NCBI GenBank assembly: GCA_036927565.1
Contig: JAYESD010000005.1
Coordinates: forward strand, 90,994,301 to 91,058,300
Length of the DNA stretch: 64,000 nt
Source of the DNA: Tuctoria greenei
Taxonomy: Eukaryota > Streptophyta > Magnoliopsida > Poales > Poaceae
Reading direction: 5' to 3'
In this document: positions 28,470 to 40,098 of the stretch, piece after piece
Layout: the number at the start of each line of letters is the position of its first letter
Numbering within the stretch: the first letter of the stretch is position 1
The notes under the pieces: model-generated
The model's database searches: none
Seen by the model: only the letters and a program-made list of their open reading frames with translations
Told to the model about the DNA's origin: nothing
Program-made: the position numbers and the translations under genes

Positions 28470-31400
28470 TGTCACACCCGGTCCCAACAAGACAACCGGA
28501 TGACTTCCACATGTATGCCAGGATCGATTCACATCATACATGTGTAGACGAAAGTGTAATATCATTTATTACAAGCCATGTTCGAATACATAAATGTCTT
28601 ACAATAATGACCCGTAAGTCTAAAATAAGATTACAAAGAAAAATAGCGGAAATGTAAACTAGTGTGGCTCCATGCACAGGCGTTGCTCGGGGGTTGTGCC
28701 AGCCTAGAACGTCTCGTCCGGATCAGCGAAGAAGTCTTCATTCTCCACCTCTTCTCCATTGTAGACTGAGGAAAGATAAGCAACAAGCAAGTTTGAGTAC
28801 CAACGGTACTCAGCAAGTGGGGAAGAGATGACATGCGGGTTGTTAGAACGGAAGGCCCAATTTGGGTTAAGCACTATAGCATTACATCCTATACTTAGCT
28901 TTCATTAGCGCCTACTTTTAGGTGAGTGAACCCAACCATAACCCATGTATAAGCGAAAACCCAACCAACAAAACCACCATTTCCAATTATTGACTAATTA
29001 TGAATTGGAAACCAAGCCGCTCTTGTCCGTGAGCACGACTGTCATGATAGTTTCTAAATCTCTGCAGAGAATGTACCCTTTACCCACAAGCCGTGATTTC
29101 ATCCCCTGTTGCCAGGTGGACTAAGTAAACCTCCCCGATGCCCGTGGTCGCGAACCACATTGAACACTTCCTTTGGTGTGAGGCCAGGAGATCACTACAA
29201 GGTCTTCACAAAGGATTCTCCCGACGCCTACTAGCCCTCTGAGGTTTCACCCCTGTACAAAAGTGTGAACCGTTACACCACGACTCAACACCCCAGTTGC
29301 CCCCTCTTGAGCCATGCGGATCCCAAGGTAGTACACCCTGAACCAATTCCCCGCATTATCCAATCATTAATACTATGCCGGGAGAGGCCTAATTAATCGA
29401 CCAAGCTGCCCCATACTCAGCCTTGTGGCGATACTATAAATCTTAGTGACTTCCTCCACAAACAGGTCCTTAGAATCCGGCAAGGTTCATAACCCAAAAC
29501 CTGGGTCTCGTGCGTACTGCACCATACCAACCAAACCAACCTGCCAGATTCCTATCCACTTCAATTCAATTCACCAAATCTCAATAAATCATCACAACAA
29601 TTAATAGTATGACATGTATGTAGAGAAATTTCCCTCCCAAAACTAAGCATGACTAAGCGTAAAAGTAATAGTAACATCTACCCAAACTAACCCGGTGACA
29701 AGGAATTATATGGAAGGGTGCAGTAAATAGGATTCAATTTATTAAGTATGCAACTAACTAAGACGTAATAAAACAAGTGCAAAATGGTAAAGTAACCTGC
29801 CTTCTTCGAAGTGTGGGTCGGTGAAGTGGTAGTCCTGAAGATTGTAAGTCGGCTCGGGAACCGACTCTAAATACATCATCACATGCGGAAAGGAAAGTAG
29901 CAGCACACAATAAGAAACAAGAGAATAAAGGCACACCACAAATAAGTAAACACAAAAGAAAACCTACGCAATTACGTCGCTAACACTATGTTCTTAGTTA
30001 AGACTTTATTTAGAGATGTGGGTGGAAGTTTGGATTTTAGTGTCTATATGGGTTTATTAGGAATTCAGCACAATCAGCAAATTAAATACATTATTTTATC
30101 CTAAACAGATTAGTAAATAATAATAAAACAATACCCTAAGTGATCTATGCAATAAGAGAGAGTAATCATATGATTTTATGTAATTTACATTTAAAATAGG
30201 GGCTTTTATGCAAAACAGACATGAACAGGGGCCTAGAAATATTTTATAACATAACCATGGGGTTAATCATAATTTACAGAGGCTAAAAACATAATTAATT
30301 GTGAAAACATGGGCTAAAATACCATATTTATTCATTTTAACAGTGCTGACATAAATTAATTAAAGTCCAGGGGCTAGCTCATAAATTACAGGACCTCAGT
30401 GTAATTAATTTAAATTCACGCAGGGGGCTACATGCAAAATGGTCAACAGTTAAAACAGGATTCAATCTGGGCCGTTGGATCTAAACCGTGTGGCCCAGAT
30501 TCTAAATAACCGAAGGGGTACGCCCCTTCTAATCTCGGCCGTCGGCCCTGTACGGGGGGCCGAGATTTGGCCACGTCGCCCCATGGGCGACAGCAGCGGC
30601 GCGCGCGCCAGGCGTGGCGGCGCACGACGACGGGGGTCGCCGGAGATGGCCATAATGGCCAAAGCGACGTCTATCTCGAGCGCTCTACACACCAAACGAA
30701 AGAGAGGGGCATCGCGCGCTCACCTAGGGGGGTTTTGGGACTTGGAACCGAGCAGAGGAGCGTCAGCGACAGTTTATGGCGGCAGCCCTCGGTGGAGCTC
30801 ATCGAGATCGGAGTTGCGGCGACGAAATCCACAAATGAGAGTGTCTGGCGAGTACCTACGGTCATGGCAAACATGTTAGGCAAGGTTTGACGGAGAAAAA
30901 TCGGTTAGGGTGACGGGAACAGCGGCGACAATACCTTGCACTGGCGGCTAGGGTTCGAAGCTTCGGGGAGGGGAAAAATGGGGGCGCTAGCCGGATTTTA
31001 TAGGGGGAGAGGGGGCGGCGAAGTAAGGAAGGGGATTTCCCCCGAAGGAAGGCGACCGGGGTCATAATGGGGGGGGATTACCTTGCCCGCGATTTGAACC
31101 GGGGCGGCATTAGCGGGGCGTCTATCGGGCGCACGGCGGGAGGAGGAAGGAAGGCCCTGACTGGCGGGTCCCAGTGCGCTGAGAGAGGGAGGGAAAAAGG
31201 AAGTGGTGGCTTGGCCTTGGGCCGGCAGAGAGAAAAGAAAAGGGGAGGGGAAGAGGGGAGGAAGTGGGCCGGTGACCAGGATTTGGCCCAAACGGCGGTT
31301 TTTCCTTTTTCATTTTGTTTTTCTCTTTTCTTTTTTCATTTCTTTTTACAATTTGAATTTCTTTTCAAATTTCAAACGAATTCAAGCGCATTTTGAAATT

Positions 31401-31485
31401 GAATTTTCAATCAAATGCAAACACACATGATGCATTCCTAGTACATTTTCCCGGTTTAAAAATTTTGAAAAATTTGGGTGTTACA
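28470..31485 (-). repeat. Element F 3' LTR (left), 3016 bp
   Basis: From TGTCACACCC to GGGTGTTACA on the plus strand. The 30460-31290 part is GC-rich and gives many overlapping arginine/proline/glycine ORFs on both strands; these are composition effects, since they occur identically in the other LTR. A short G run (8 G) at about 31069 is much longer in the right LTR. Confidence 0.95.
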
Positions 31486-31567
31486 ACTATAAACCACTTA
31501 AAAGGAATCTCGTCCCCGAGATTCGGACTTCCTAAGAGAAAAGGTCGGGGAACTTGGCCTTGAGGTC

Positions 31568-32335
31568 TTATTCTCTCTCCCATGTTGCTTCTGCCTCGGA
31601 GTGATGCTTCCACTGCACTTTGCACATGCGAATCGTCTTGTTCCTCATGACACTTTCTGATGTCTCTAGAATCTTGACTGGTTGTTCTGCGTAAGACAGA
31701 TCCTCTTGCACATCTATAGCCTCCATGGGTAGTTGTTCCTCTGGTACTCTCAAACATTTCTTTAGCTGCGACACGTGGAACATATCATGCACATCTGACA
31801 GTTGAGAAGGTAGCTCGAGACGATAGGCTACTTCTCCTCTTCTCTCCAATACCTTAAACGGTCCAATATAACGGGGTGCTAGTTTTCCCTTCACTTTGAA
31901 CCGTCTTAGACCTCTTACGGGTGATACCTTGAGATACACAAAGTCTCTGACCTCAAAGGTTAGATCACGACGTCGAGCATCTGCGTAACTCTTCTGCCTT
32001 GACTGTGCCGTTTCCAGATTATTCCGGATCTCTTGTACCTGTCGTTCTGCTTCTCTTAATATCTCCGGTCCAAACACTTGACCTTCTCCGGTCTGATTCC
32101 AAAATAAAGGTGTCCTACACTTTCGCCCATAAAGTGCCTCAAACGGGGACATCTTGAGACTAGCTTGGTAGGTGTTGTTGTAAGAAAATTCCGCATAGGG
32201 CAGATTTTTGTCCCGACTCTTGCTATTCTTCAAGGCACACGCTCGCAGCATATCCTCCAAGATCTGATTTGTGCGTTCTGTCTGGCCATCCGTCTGCGGG
32301 TGATATGCTGAGCTAAAATTCAGACGAGTGTCCAT
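31568..32335 (-). pseudogene. Element F integrase core end, C-terminal domain and chromodomain
   Basis: SSAYHPQTDGQTERTNQILED holds the catalytic Glu region of the core. It is followed by FSYNNTYQASLKMSPFEALYGRKC and the GPFKVLERRGEVAYRLELP module. At the end ILETSESV...KVQWKHHSEAEATWERE is a chromodomain of the chromovirus type, with its aromatic Trp residues. A TAA at 31568 falls inside the usual WEREDxL ending, and the reading DLKAKFPDLFS continues in frame to a natural-looking stop. The chromodomain is thought to guide integration to heterochromatin. Confidence 0.92.
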
Positions 32336-32896
32336 TGACTCATGTAGCTTCTGCCAGAATCTTTAAGTGAAGTGGGTACCCCAATCAGACACGATCTTCT
32401 TCGGAACACCGTGCAAACACACAATTATTGCCATGTATAATTCTGCCAACCACGAACCGTTGTAGCTTTCCTTGACCAGAATGAAGTGAGCAACTTTGGT
32501 CGACTTGTCCACGACAACCCATATGGAGTCATATCCTGACTGGTTCCTCGGCAATCCCACAATAAAGTCCATACTTATCTCTTCCCATTTCCACTCTGGT
32601 ATCTTGAGTGGTTGAAGTAGTCCAGCGGGTCTCTGATGTTCCGCCTTTACTACCTGACACGTGTCACACAGAGCCACGTATTCGGCCACATCACGCTTCA
32701 TACCAAGCCACCAGTATCGATCCTTAAGGTCTTGGTACATCTTGGTACTCGCAGGATGAATGGAGTAGTACGAGTCGTGGGCTTCTCTCAATATCAACTC
32801 TCGGATCCCCTTGACATTCGACATGCATATCCTCTTCCCTAACCATAGGGCTCCATGTTCATCTTCCCTGAAATCTGGGGCTTTGCTAGCCTTCAT
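32336..32896 (-). pseudogene. Element F integrase zinc-binding and core domains
   Basis: The HHCC zinc domain reads EAHDSYYSIHPASTKMYQDL then CDTCQVVK. The core follows with WKWEEISMDFIVGLPRNQSG (first catalytic Asp) and IVSDWGTHFT, where the usual SDRG is SDWG but the Asp remains. A TAA at about 32360 splits it from the rest of the core in the same frame. Confidence 0.92.
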
Positions 32897-33157
32897 CAGC
32901 TTCTTAAATTTCTAGATCTTCTTATCCTCTTTTTGGCCTTCTCTAATGTCTTGTTCCAACGTGGAGTCCACTTCCATAACTACTGCATCTGCATTAGACA
33001 CTATGCACAGGTTTAATCTTGCAAACTCTTCATAGCTGCGGTTGATAAGCTTGGATCGTCATACTGTTGCATTGGGTTTTCCTACTCAAAGCGTCTGTGA
33101 CCACATTCGCCTTTCCAGGGTAATAGTTGATCCCAACATCGAAGTCATTAATGAGAT
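32897..33157 (-). pseudogene. Element F RNase H-integrase linker, frameshifted
   Basis: In other frames than its neighbours the segment reads as the RNase H end (YYPGKANVVTDALSR-like) and the usual charged linker. At least one frameshift lies near 33200 and one near 32910. Confidence 0.7.
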
Positions 33158-34867
33158 CTAACCACCTTCGTTGGCGAAGATTAAGGTCCGGCTGAGTGAA
33201 GATGTATTCAAGCTCTTGTGGTCAGTGTAGATTTCTGTCCTTTTTCCGATTAGGTAGTGTCTCCATATCTTCAGTGCGTGAACCACAACTGCTAATTCCA
33301 GATCATGGGTTGGATAATTCTTCTCATGCTTCTTGAGTTTTCTCAAGGCGTAAGCCACCACATGTCCCTCTTGCATCAACACACATCCCAATCCTTGTCC
33401 GGAAGCATCACAATAGACCGAGAACTCCTTTTGCATATCTGGCATGACCAACACTGGAGCAGTGGTCAACCTCTTTTTCAACTCGACAAAGCTTGCTTCA
33501 CATTCTGGTGTCCACTTGAATGTAGCTCCCTTCTCGAGTAGCTTGGTTAGCGGCCGAGAGATCTTTGAAAATCCCTCAACAAATCGTCGATAGTAACCAG
33601 CCATCCCCAAAAAGCTTCTGATGTGTCCCACATTTTCCGGCGTCTCCCACTTGAGAACATCTGCCACTTTGCCTGGATCAACTGATATTCCTCCTTCTGA
33701 TATGACATGTCCCAAGAATGACACCTGCTTCAGCCAAAGCTCACACTTACTGAATTTAGCATATAATTGGTGCTCTCTGAGCTTCTGTAGTGCCAACCTC
33801 AGGTGTTCCTCGTGCTCTTCTTCACTCTTGGAGAATATCAAGATGTCGCCGATGAATACGACCACAAATTTATCCAGGTACTCCATAAATACTTTGTTCA
33901 TGAGGTACATGAAGTAAGCAGGAGCATTGGTCAACCCAAATGACATAACAGTATACTCATAAAGACCGTATCGAGAGACAAACGCCATCTTAGGAATATC
34001 TGATGGTCGAATCTTCAACTGATGGTAACCCGAACGAAGATCAATCTTAGAGAACACACATGCTCCCCGCAACTGATCAAAAAAATCTTCAATCCTTGGC
34101 AGTGAGTACTTATTCTTAATGGTAACGGCATTCAATGCACGATAATCCACACACAACCTTTGAGTGCCATCCTTCTTAGGCACGAATATGACAGGAGCAC
34201 CCCAAGGTGATGAACTAGGGAGGATGTATCCTTTATCCAACAACTCTCTAATGTGATCCTTTAGCTCGGCTAACTGTTTAGCGTCCATTCTATATGGCCT
34301 CTTATATATCGGGGCCATTCCAGGCACTAGGTCAATGATGACTTCAATTTCGCGGTCAGGAGGCATACCCGGTAGCTCCTCAGGGAACACGTCTGGGAAT
34401 TCACTTACAACTCGGATCTCTTCGGCAACCTCAGTTTGATTTAACCTGACCCTCTGTGTTGGAGCTTGATCTGGAGAGAACTCAACCTTGGTACCATCGG
34501 TATCAGTCAAGGAGACTGTCCTTGTGGCGCAGTGGATCACCCCATGGTACTTGGTCAACCAATCCATTCCCAGAATAATATCTAGCCCTTGAGATTCCAG
34601 AACAATAAGGTTTGCTGTGAAAACTACCCCCCTTATGTCTAGCCTTACATTAGGGCATACTTGTCGTGTTATCTTTTCTCCCCCAAGGGAGTGAACTATA
34701 AGTTGGTGAGTCATTAAATGCACTACCATGTCATGCCTCCTCATGAATTCCTTAGATATGAATGAATGCGTAGCACCAGAATCAAACAACACTGTAGCTA
34801 GATGAGAGTCGGCAGGAAATGTACCAACAACCACATTTGGTGCATTGTGCGCCTCCTCAAGTGCCAC
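33158..34867 (-). pseudogene. Element F protease, reverse transcriptase and RNase H
   Basis: The protease site is VLFDSGATHSFIS (residue about 28), followed by GMDWLTKYHG. RT has YRMDAKQLAELKDHI, LCVDYRALNAVTIKNKYSLPRI, FSKIDLRSGYHQLKI and SFGLTNAP. The catalytic box reads VVFIGDILIFS, so the first of the two paired aspartates (normally F/YxDD) is Gly. RNase H follows with FSVYCDASGQGLGCVLMQ. The frame ends in a frameshift (HKSLN then unrelated residues). It joins gag in the same frame through one TAG at 34895. Confidence 0.95.
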
Positions 34868-34894
34868 GTGGTTAACTCTCCCATGTGTAGGTTG

Positions 34895-36046
34895 CTACAG
34901 CGGCTTCTTCGGGCAACGATTGGCGAAATGTCCCATATCACCACAGTTATAGCACTGCACGGCCACGTTGTTACCTTGGGATCTATTACCTTCTTGAGGG
35001 TTCTGTCGCGGCTGACCATTACGGCGGGGTGCTGGAGCTGCTGGGCAAGGGGGTTGCATTGGTTGGCATGGAGGCTGTGGTGGTTGGCGCATCTGCTGGT
35101 TGTATGGTGTGGGTGGCCTGTAGGAGGAGTTTGGATAACTTTGTACCGTGTGAGAGTTCATAGGACGAGTCATAGGTGCCGCAGACTGAGGGGCAAAGCG
35201 AGGGCGCAGATTATTTCCAGAACTATGTGCTTGTGACAGCTTCCTCTTCCTATCATCATCATCCAACTCTTTCTTGGTTCTTTCCACTTCAAAAGCCTTG
35301 TCCACCAACTTATGGAAACTGTTGTAGTCACTGGAAACCATAGCGAACTTCAGCTCCTTATCAAGCCCCTTCTTAAAACAAAATTGTTTCTTTGAGTCAA
35401 TGTCCACATCTTCTGGGGCATAGCGAGACAATTGTGTGAATTTGTTCAGGTACTCTCGCACACTCATACGGCCTTGCTTCAGCATGAGAAATTCCTCACA
35501 TCTCGCCTGGGCCTCTTCTTCGGGCACGAAGTGACTGCGGAAGTAAATCTTGAACTCATCCCATGTGATATTATCTAGGTCCTGATGGGCTTCGGTGAAA
35601 GCAGTCCACCAGTCGGCTGCAGGTCCCTGGAGTTGGTGCGAGGCTAACAGTACCTTATCCCTTCCTTCACATTGGATAATTCTCAGCTTGCTCTCAACTG
35701 TTCTCAGCCAATCGTCAGCATCCATTGGCTCACTAGCGGTGGCAAAGGTGGGTGGATGGGTGTTGAGAAAGTCTCTCATGCGGGATCGGGGTCCTGATGC
35801 CGGCTGTGGCTGGGGCTGATTTGGTGGTGGAGGTGGAGGGGCTTGCTGGGCTTGTTGCATGTTGGCCACCACTTGCGTTAAATTCTGCATCATTTGCATC
35901 TGCATGGTCATCATTTGCTGCATATGATTCATCGCAGGTGCTCCACGGGCACCTCTCCCATTCCATTGCGGTAGCTGGAATCCAGCTTCATCATCACCGA
36001 GGGGCATACCACGGCCACGGCCACAGCCTCTTCCCCTGCCTGCCAT
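34895..36046 (-). CDS. Element F gag (383 aa, apparently complete apart from its junction with pol)
   Basis: The start at 36046 (MAGRGRGCGRGRGMP) opens a basic Gly/Arg-rich N-terminus, then a methionine/glutamine-rich stretch and a poly-proline segment. The retrotransposon gag domain (DADDWLRTVESKLRII, WWTAFTEAHQDLDNITWDEF, REYLNKFTQLSRYAPEDV) spans residues about 105-230. A CCHC knuckle CYNCGDMGHFANRC lies near the C-terminus. It stops at a TAG that is in frame with the protease, so gag and pol were probably one polyprotein and the stop is a mutation. This is the longest undamaged retroelement domain in the window. Confidence 0.9.
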   Translation of the reverse strand: MAGRGRGCGRGRGMPLGDDEAGFQLPQWNGRGARGAPAMNHMQQMMTMQMQMMQNLTQVVANMQQAQQAPPPPPPNQPQPQPASGPRSRMRDFLNTHPPTFATASEPMDADDWLRTVESKLRIIQCEGRDKVLLASHQLQGPAADWWTAFTEAHQDLDNITWDEFKIYFRSHFVPEEEAQARCEEFLMLKQGRMSVREYLNKFTQLSRYAPEDVDIDSKKQFCFKKGLDKELKFAMVSSDYNSFHKLVDKAFEVERTKKELDDDDRKRKLSQAHSSGNNLRPRFAPQSAAPMTRPMNSHTVQSYPNSSYRPPTPYNQQMRQPPQPPCQPMQPPCPAAPAPRRNGQPRQNPQEGNRSQGNNVAVQCYNCGDMGHFANRCPKKPL

Positions 36047-37046
36047 CTGAGTAGGAAGAGAATATAGTCTTAGGTACTACTATAGTGGATGACTACTATA
36101 CGATACCCTTACTATATGCAAAAATCACCACAAACACGAGTATATAAGAAAATCCTTTATTAAAAGCTCACTAATTAAGGAAGTATCAAAAAGGGTGCGG
36201 TTGTGGACAAGTCGCCAAGGCGTTCCACAACATACACAACACACCAAAAGGAAATCATGAAAAGAAGTAACACAACTCAAGGTCACACGAGTACGTCTAT
36301 GTCGCTCTTATTTAACTAATTGGGGGTGTGCCTATCCTTGAGTCGTGGCATAGGTCGAGGACTACTCGTCGTCAAGTGGGAACTCCTCCGGGTCCTAGTC
36401 GTCGTCGTCGTCCTCGTCGGGGTCCTCGGGGACGTGTGGTGGTGAGGCAGCAGGCAACGGTGGCACGGCAGACGCCACACTGGATGGCTCCTCGTCAGAA
36501 GACTCCTCAGAAGACGACCCACGCTAGCCGTCATGACGGTCTGGAGAGTCTGGGGTCCACGTCGAAGTGTCGAACGCGTAGTCGTCCGGGTCCTCATCGG
36601 TGATCCGGCGATACCTCCTGATCACCGCCTCGTGGCACTGGGCGAGGACACGACCATCTTGAATCTCCTGCTGTGCCCTTTGAAGTCGAGCACTGAGCTG
36701 GGCCACGTCGTCAACAGTCTGACGAGACTGTGGAAGGTCCAGGGGTCCCGCCACGTGCCTGGAGACGAAACCCGCAGTGCCACTGGGATGCTGCGGAACG
36801 AAGGTGTGCACCGTGTCCTCCAGACGGAAATGGTAGGCGTGACTTCAAAAGGTAGCTGCTTCCCAGCTAGCATCCTGCTCCGCATATCGGCGGGAGCTCC
36901 TCCAAGCAGGACTGCTATGGGTCTTCACCAACTCATCACCATAGTAGATGTAAATCTTGCAGTTCCAGTCCTTCCTGTTGGGGCACTGCACTCCAGTGGT
37001 GAGATAGGAGAGCGAGAGGCTGTGGTGATGGTAGCCAGCCTCACGG
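36047..37046 (-). other. Element F 5' leader
   Basis: About 1 kb between the primer site and gag. Overlapping ORFs on both strands (36316-36603, 36524-36811, 36533-37138) are rich in Thr/Arg/Ser and look like chance frames. One contains a (gtc/gac)n-like tract at about 36400-36420. Confidence 0.7.
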
Positions 37047-37058
37047 CTCTAATACCAC
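37047..37058 (-). other. Primer-binding site of element F
   Basis: TGGTATTAGAGC on the minus strand, adjacent to the 5' LTR, matches the initiator tRNA-Met site with one mismatch. Confidence 0.88.
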
Positions 37059-37060
37059 TT

Positions 37061-40000
37061 TGTCACACCTGGTCCCAACAAGACAACCGGATGACTTCCA
37101 CATGTATGCCAGGATCGATTCACATCATACATGTGTAGACGAAAGTGTAATATCATTTATTACAAGCCATGTTCGAATACATAAATGTCTTACAATAATG
37201 ACCCGTAGGTCTAAAATAAGATTACAAAGCAAAACAGCAGAAATGTAAACTAGTGTGGCTCCATGCACAGGCGTTGCCCGGGGTTGCGCCAGCCTAGAAC
37301 GTCTCGTCCGGATCAGCGAAGAAGTCTTCATTCTCCACCTCTTCTCCATTGTAGAGTGAGGAAAGATAAGCAACAAGCAAGTTTGAGTAGCAACAGTACG
37401 CAACAAGTGGGGAAGAGATGACATGCAGGTTGTTAGAACGGAAGGCCCAATTTGGGTTAAGCACTATAGCATTACATCCTATACTTAGCTTTCATTAGCG
37501 CCTACTTCTAGGTGAGTGAACCCAACCATAACCCATGTATAAGCGAAAGCCCAACCAACAAAACCACCATTTCCAATTATTGACTAATTATGAACTGGAA
37601 ACCAAGCCGCTCTTGTCCGTGAGCACTGTCATGACAGTTTCTAAATCTCTGCAGAGAATGTACCCTTTACCCACAAGCCGTGATTTCATCCCCTGTTGCC
37701 AGGTGGACTAAGTAAACCTCTCTGATGCCTGTGGTCGCGAACCACATTGCACACTTCCTTTGGTGTGAGGCCAGGAGATCACTACGAGGTCTTTACAAAG
37801 GATTCTCCCGACGCGTACTAGCCCTCTGAGGTTTCACCCCTGTACAAAAGTGTGAGCCGTTACACCACGACTCAACACCCCAGTTGCCCCCTCTTGAGCC
37901 ATGCGGATCCCAAGGTAGTACACCCTAAACCAATTCCCCGCACTATCCAATCACTAATTCTATGCAGGGAGAGGCCTAATTAATTGACCAAGCTGCCCCA
38001 TACTTAGCCTTGTGGCGATACTATAAAGCTTAGTGACTTCCTCCATAAACCGGTCCTTAGAATCCAGCAAGGTTCATACCCCAAAACCCGGGTCTCGTGC
38101 GTACTGCACCATACCAACCAAACCAACATGCCAGATTCCTATCCACTACAATTCAATTCACCAAATCTCAATAATTGATCACAACAATTAATAGTATGAC
38201 ATGTATGTAGAGAAATTTTCCTCCCAAAACTAAGCATGACTAAGCGTAAAAGTAATAGTAGCGTCTACCCAAACCAACCCGGTGACAAGGAATTATATGG
38301 AAGGGTGCAATAAACAGGATTCAATTTATTAAGCATGCAACTAACTAAAACTTAATAAAACAGGTGCAAAATGGTCAAGGAACTTGCCTTCTTCAAAGTG
38401 TGGGTTGGTGAAGTGGTAGTCCTGAGGATTGTAAGTCGGCTCAGGAATGGACTTTAAATACATCATCGCATGCGGAACGGAAAGTAGCAGCATACAATAA
38501 GAAACAAGAGAATAAAGGCACAGGCACACCACAAATAAGTAAACACAAAAGAAAACCTACACAATTACGTCGCTAACACTATGTCCTTAGTTAGGACTTT
38601 ATTTAGTGATGTGGGTGGAAGTTTGGATTTTAGTGTCTATATGGGTTCATTAGGAATTCAACACAATCAGCAAATTAAATACATTATTTTATCCTAAACA
38701 TATTAGGAAATAATAATAAAATAATACCCTAAGTGATCTATGCAAAAAGAGAGAGTAATCATATGATTTTATGTAATTTACAATTAAAACAGGGGCTTTT
38801 ATGCAAAATAGACATGAACAGCGGCCTAGAAATATTTTATAACATAACCATGGGGTTAATCATAATTTACAGAGGCTAAAAAAATAATTAATTGTAAAAA
38901 CAGGGGCTAAAATACCATATTTATTCATTTTAATAGTGCTGACATAAATTAATTAAAGTCCAGGGGCTAGCTCATAAATTATAGGACCTCAGTGTAATTA
39001 ATTTAAATTCGCGTAGGGGGCTATGTGCAAAATGGCCAACGGTTAAAACAAGATTCATTCTGGGCCGTGTGGCCCAGATTTTAAATAACCGAAGGGGTAC
39101 GCCTCTTCTAATCTCGGCCGTCGGCCCTAGATGGGCGGCCGAGATTTGGCAACGTCGCCCCATTGGCGACAGCGGCAGCGCGCGCGCCAGGCCCGGCGGC
39201 ACACGGCGGCGGGGGTCGCCGGAGATGGCCGGAACAGCCAAACCGACGTCTATCTCGAGCGCTCTACACACCAAACGAAAGAGAGGGGCATCGCGCGCTC
39301 ACCTAGGGGGGTTTCGGGACATGGAACCGAGCGGAGGAGCGTCGGCGACGGTGTATGGCGGCGGCCCTCCTGGGGCTCATCGGGATCGGAGTTGCGGCGA
39401 CGAAATCCCCGAATGAGAGTGTCCAGCGAGTACCTACGGTCATGGCGAACATGTTAGGTGAGGTTTGACGGAGAAAAACGGTTAGGGGACGGGAACAGTG
39501 GCGACAATACCTTGCACCGGCGACTAGGGTTCGGAGCTTCGGGAGGGGAAAAATGGGGGCGTCGGCCGGATTTTATAGGGGGAGAGGGAGTGGCGAAGTA
39601 AGGAAGGGGATTTCCCTCGAAGGAAGGCGACCGGGGCCATAATGGGGGGGGGGGGGGGGGGGATTACCTTGTCGGCGATTTGAACCGGGGCAGCATTAGC
39701 GGGGCGTCTGTCGAGCGCACGGCGGGAGGAGGAAGGAAGGCCCTGACTGGCGGGTCCCTGTGCGCAGAGAGAGGGAGGGAAAAAGGAAGGGGCGGCTGGG
39801 CCTTGGGCCGGCGGGGAGAAAAGAAAAGGGGAGGGGAAGGGGGGAGGAAGTGGGCCGGCGGCCAGGATTTGGCCCAAGCGGCGGTTTTTCCTTTTTCATT
39901 TTGTTTTCCTCTTTTCTTTTTCATTTCTTTTTACAATTTGGATTTCTTTTCAAATTCCAAACGAATTCTAGCGCATTTTGAAATTGAATTTTCAATCAAA

Positions 40001-40071
40001 TGCAAACATACATGATGCATTCCTAGTACATTTTCCCGGTTTTCAAATTTTGAAAAATTTTGGATGTTACA
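37061..40071 (-). repeat. Element F 5' LTR (right), 3011 bp
   Basis: It aligns throughout with 28470-31485, with scattered substitutions and small indels. A 19-base G homopolymer at 39644-39662 replaces the 8-base run of the left LTR. Confidence 0.95.
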
Positions 40072-40076
40072 AGTCA
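40072..40076. repeat. Target site duplication of element F, right (AGTCA)
   Basis: Pairs with 28465-28469. Confidence 0.93.
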
Positions 40077-40098
40077 CATTCTGTATACATATACATAC

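Larger units (their letters stand above)
28470..40071 (-). mobile_element. Element F: full-length Tekay/Del-like chromovirus (Ty3/gypsy)
   Basis: Two 3.0-kb LTRs (28470-31485 and 37061-40071), AGTCA duplications, a primer site at 37047-37058 and gypsy order gag, protease, RT, RNase H, integrase, chromodomain on the minus strand. The LTR begins TGTAACACCC on the coding strand. The two LTRs are very similar, so insertion is comparatively recent. The polyprotein has about five breaks plus one catalytic-site change. Confidence 0.95.

Noticed and set aside
30462..31396. Overlapping long ORFs on both strands in GC-rich sequence (possible genes)
   Set aside because: They occur in both F LTRs at matching positions (39069-40015), have low-complexity Arg/Gly/Pro content, and no frame is preferred. 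LTR composition explains them.
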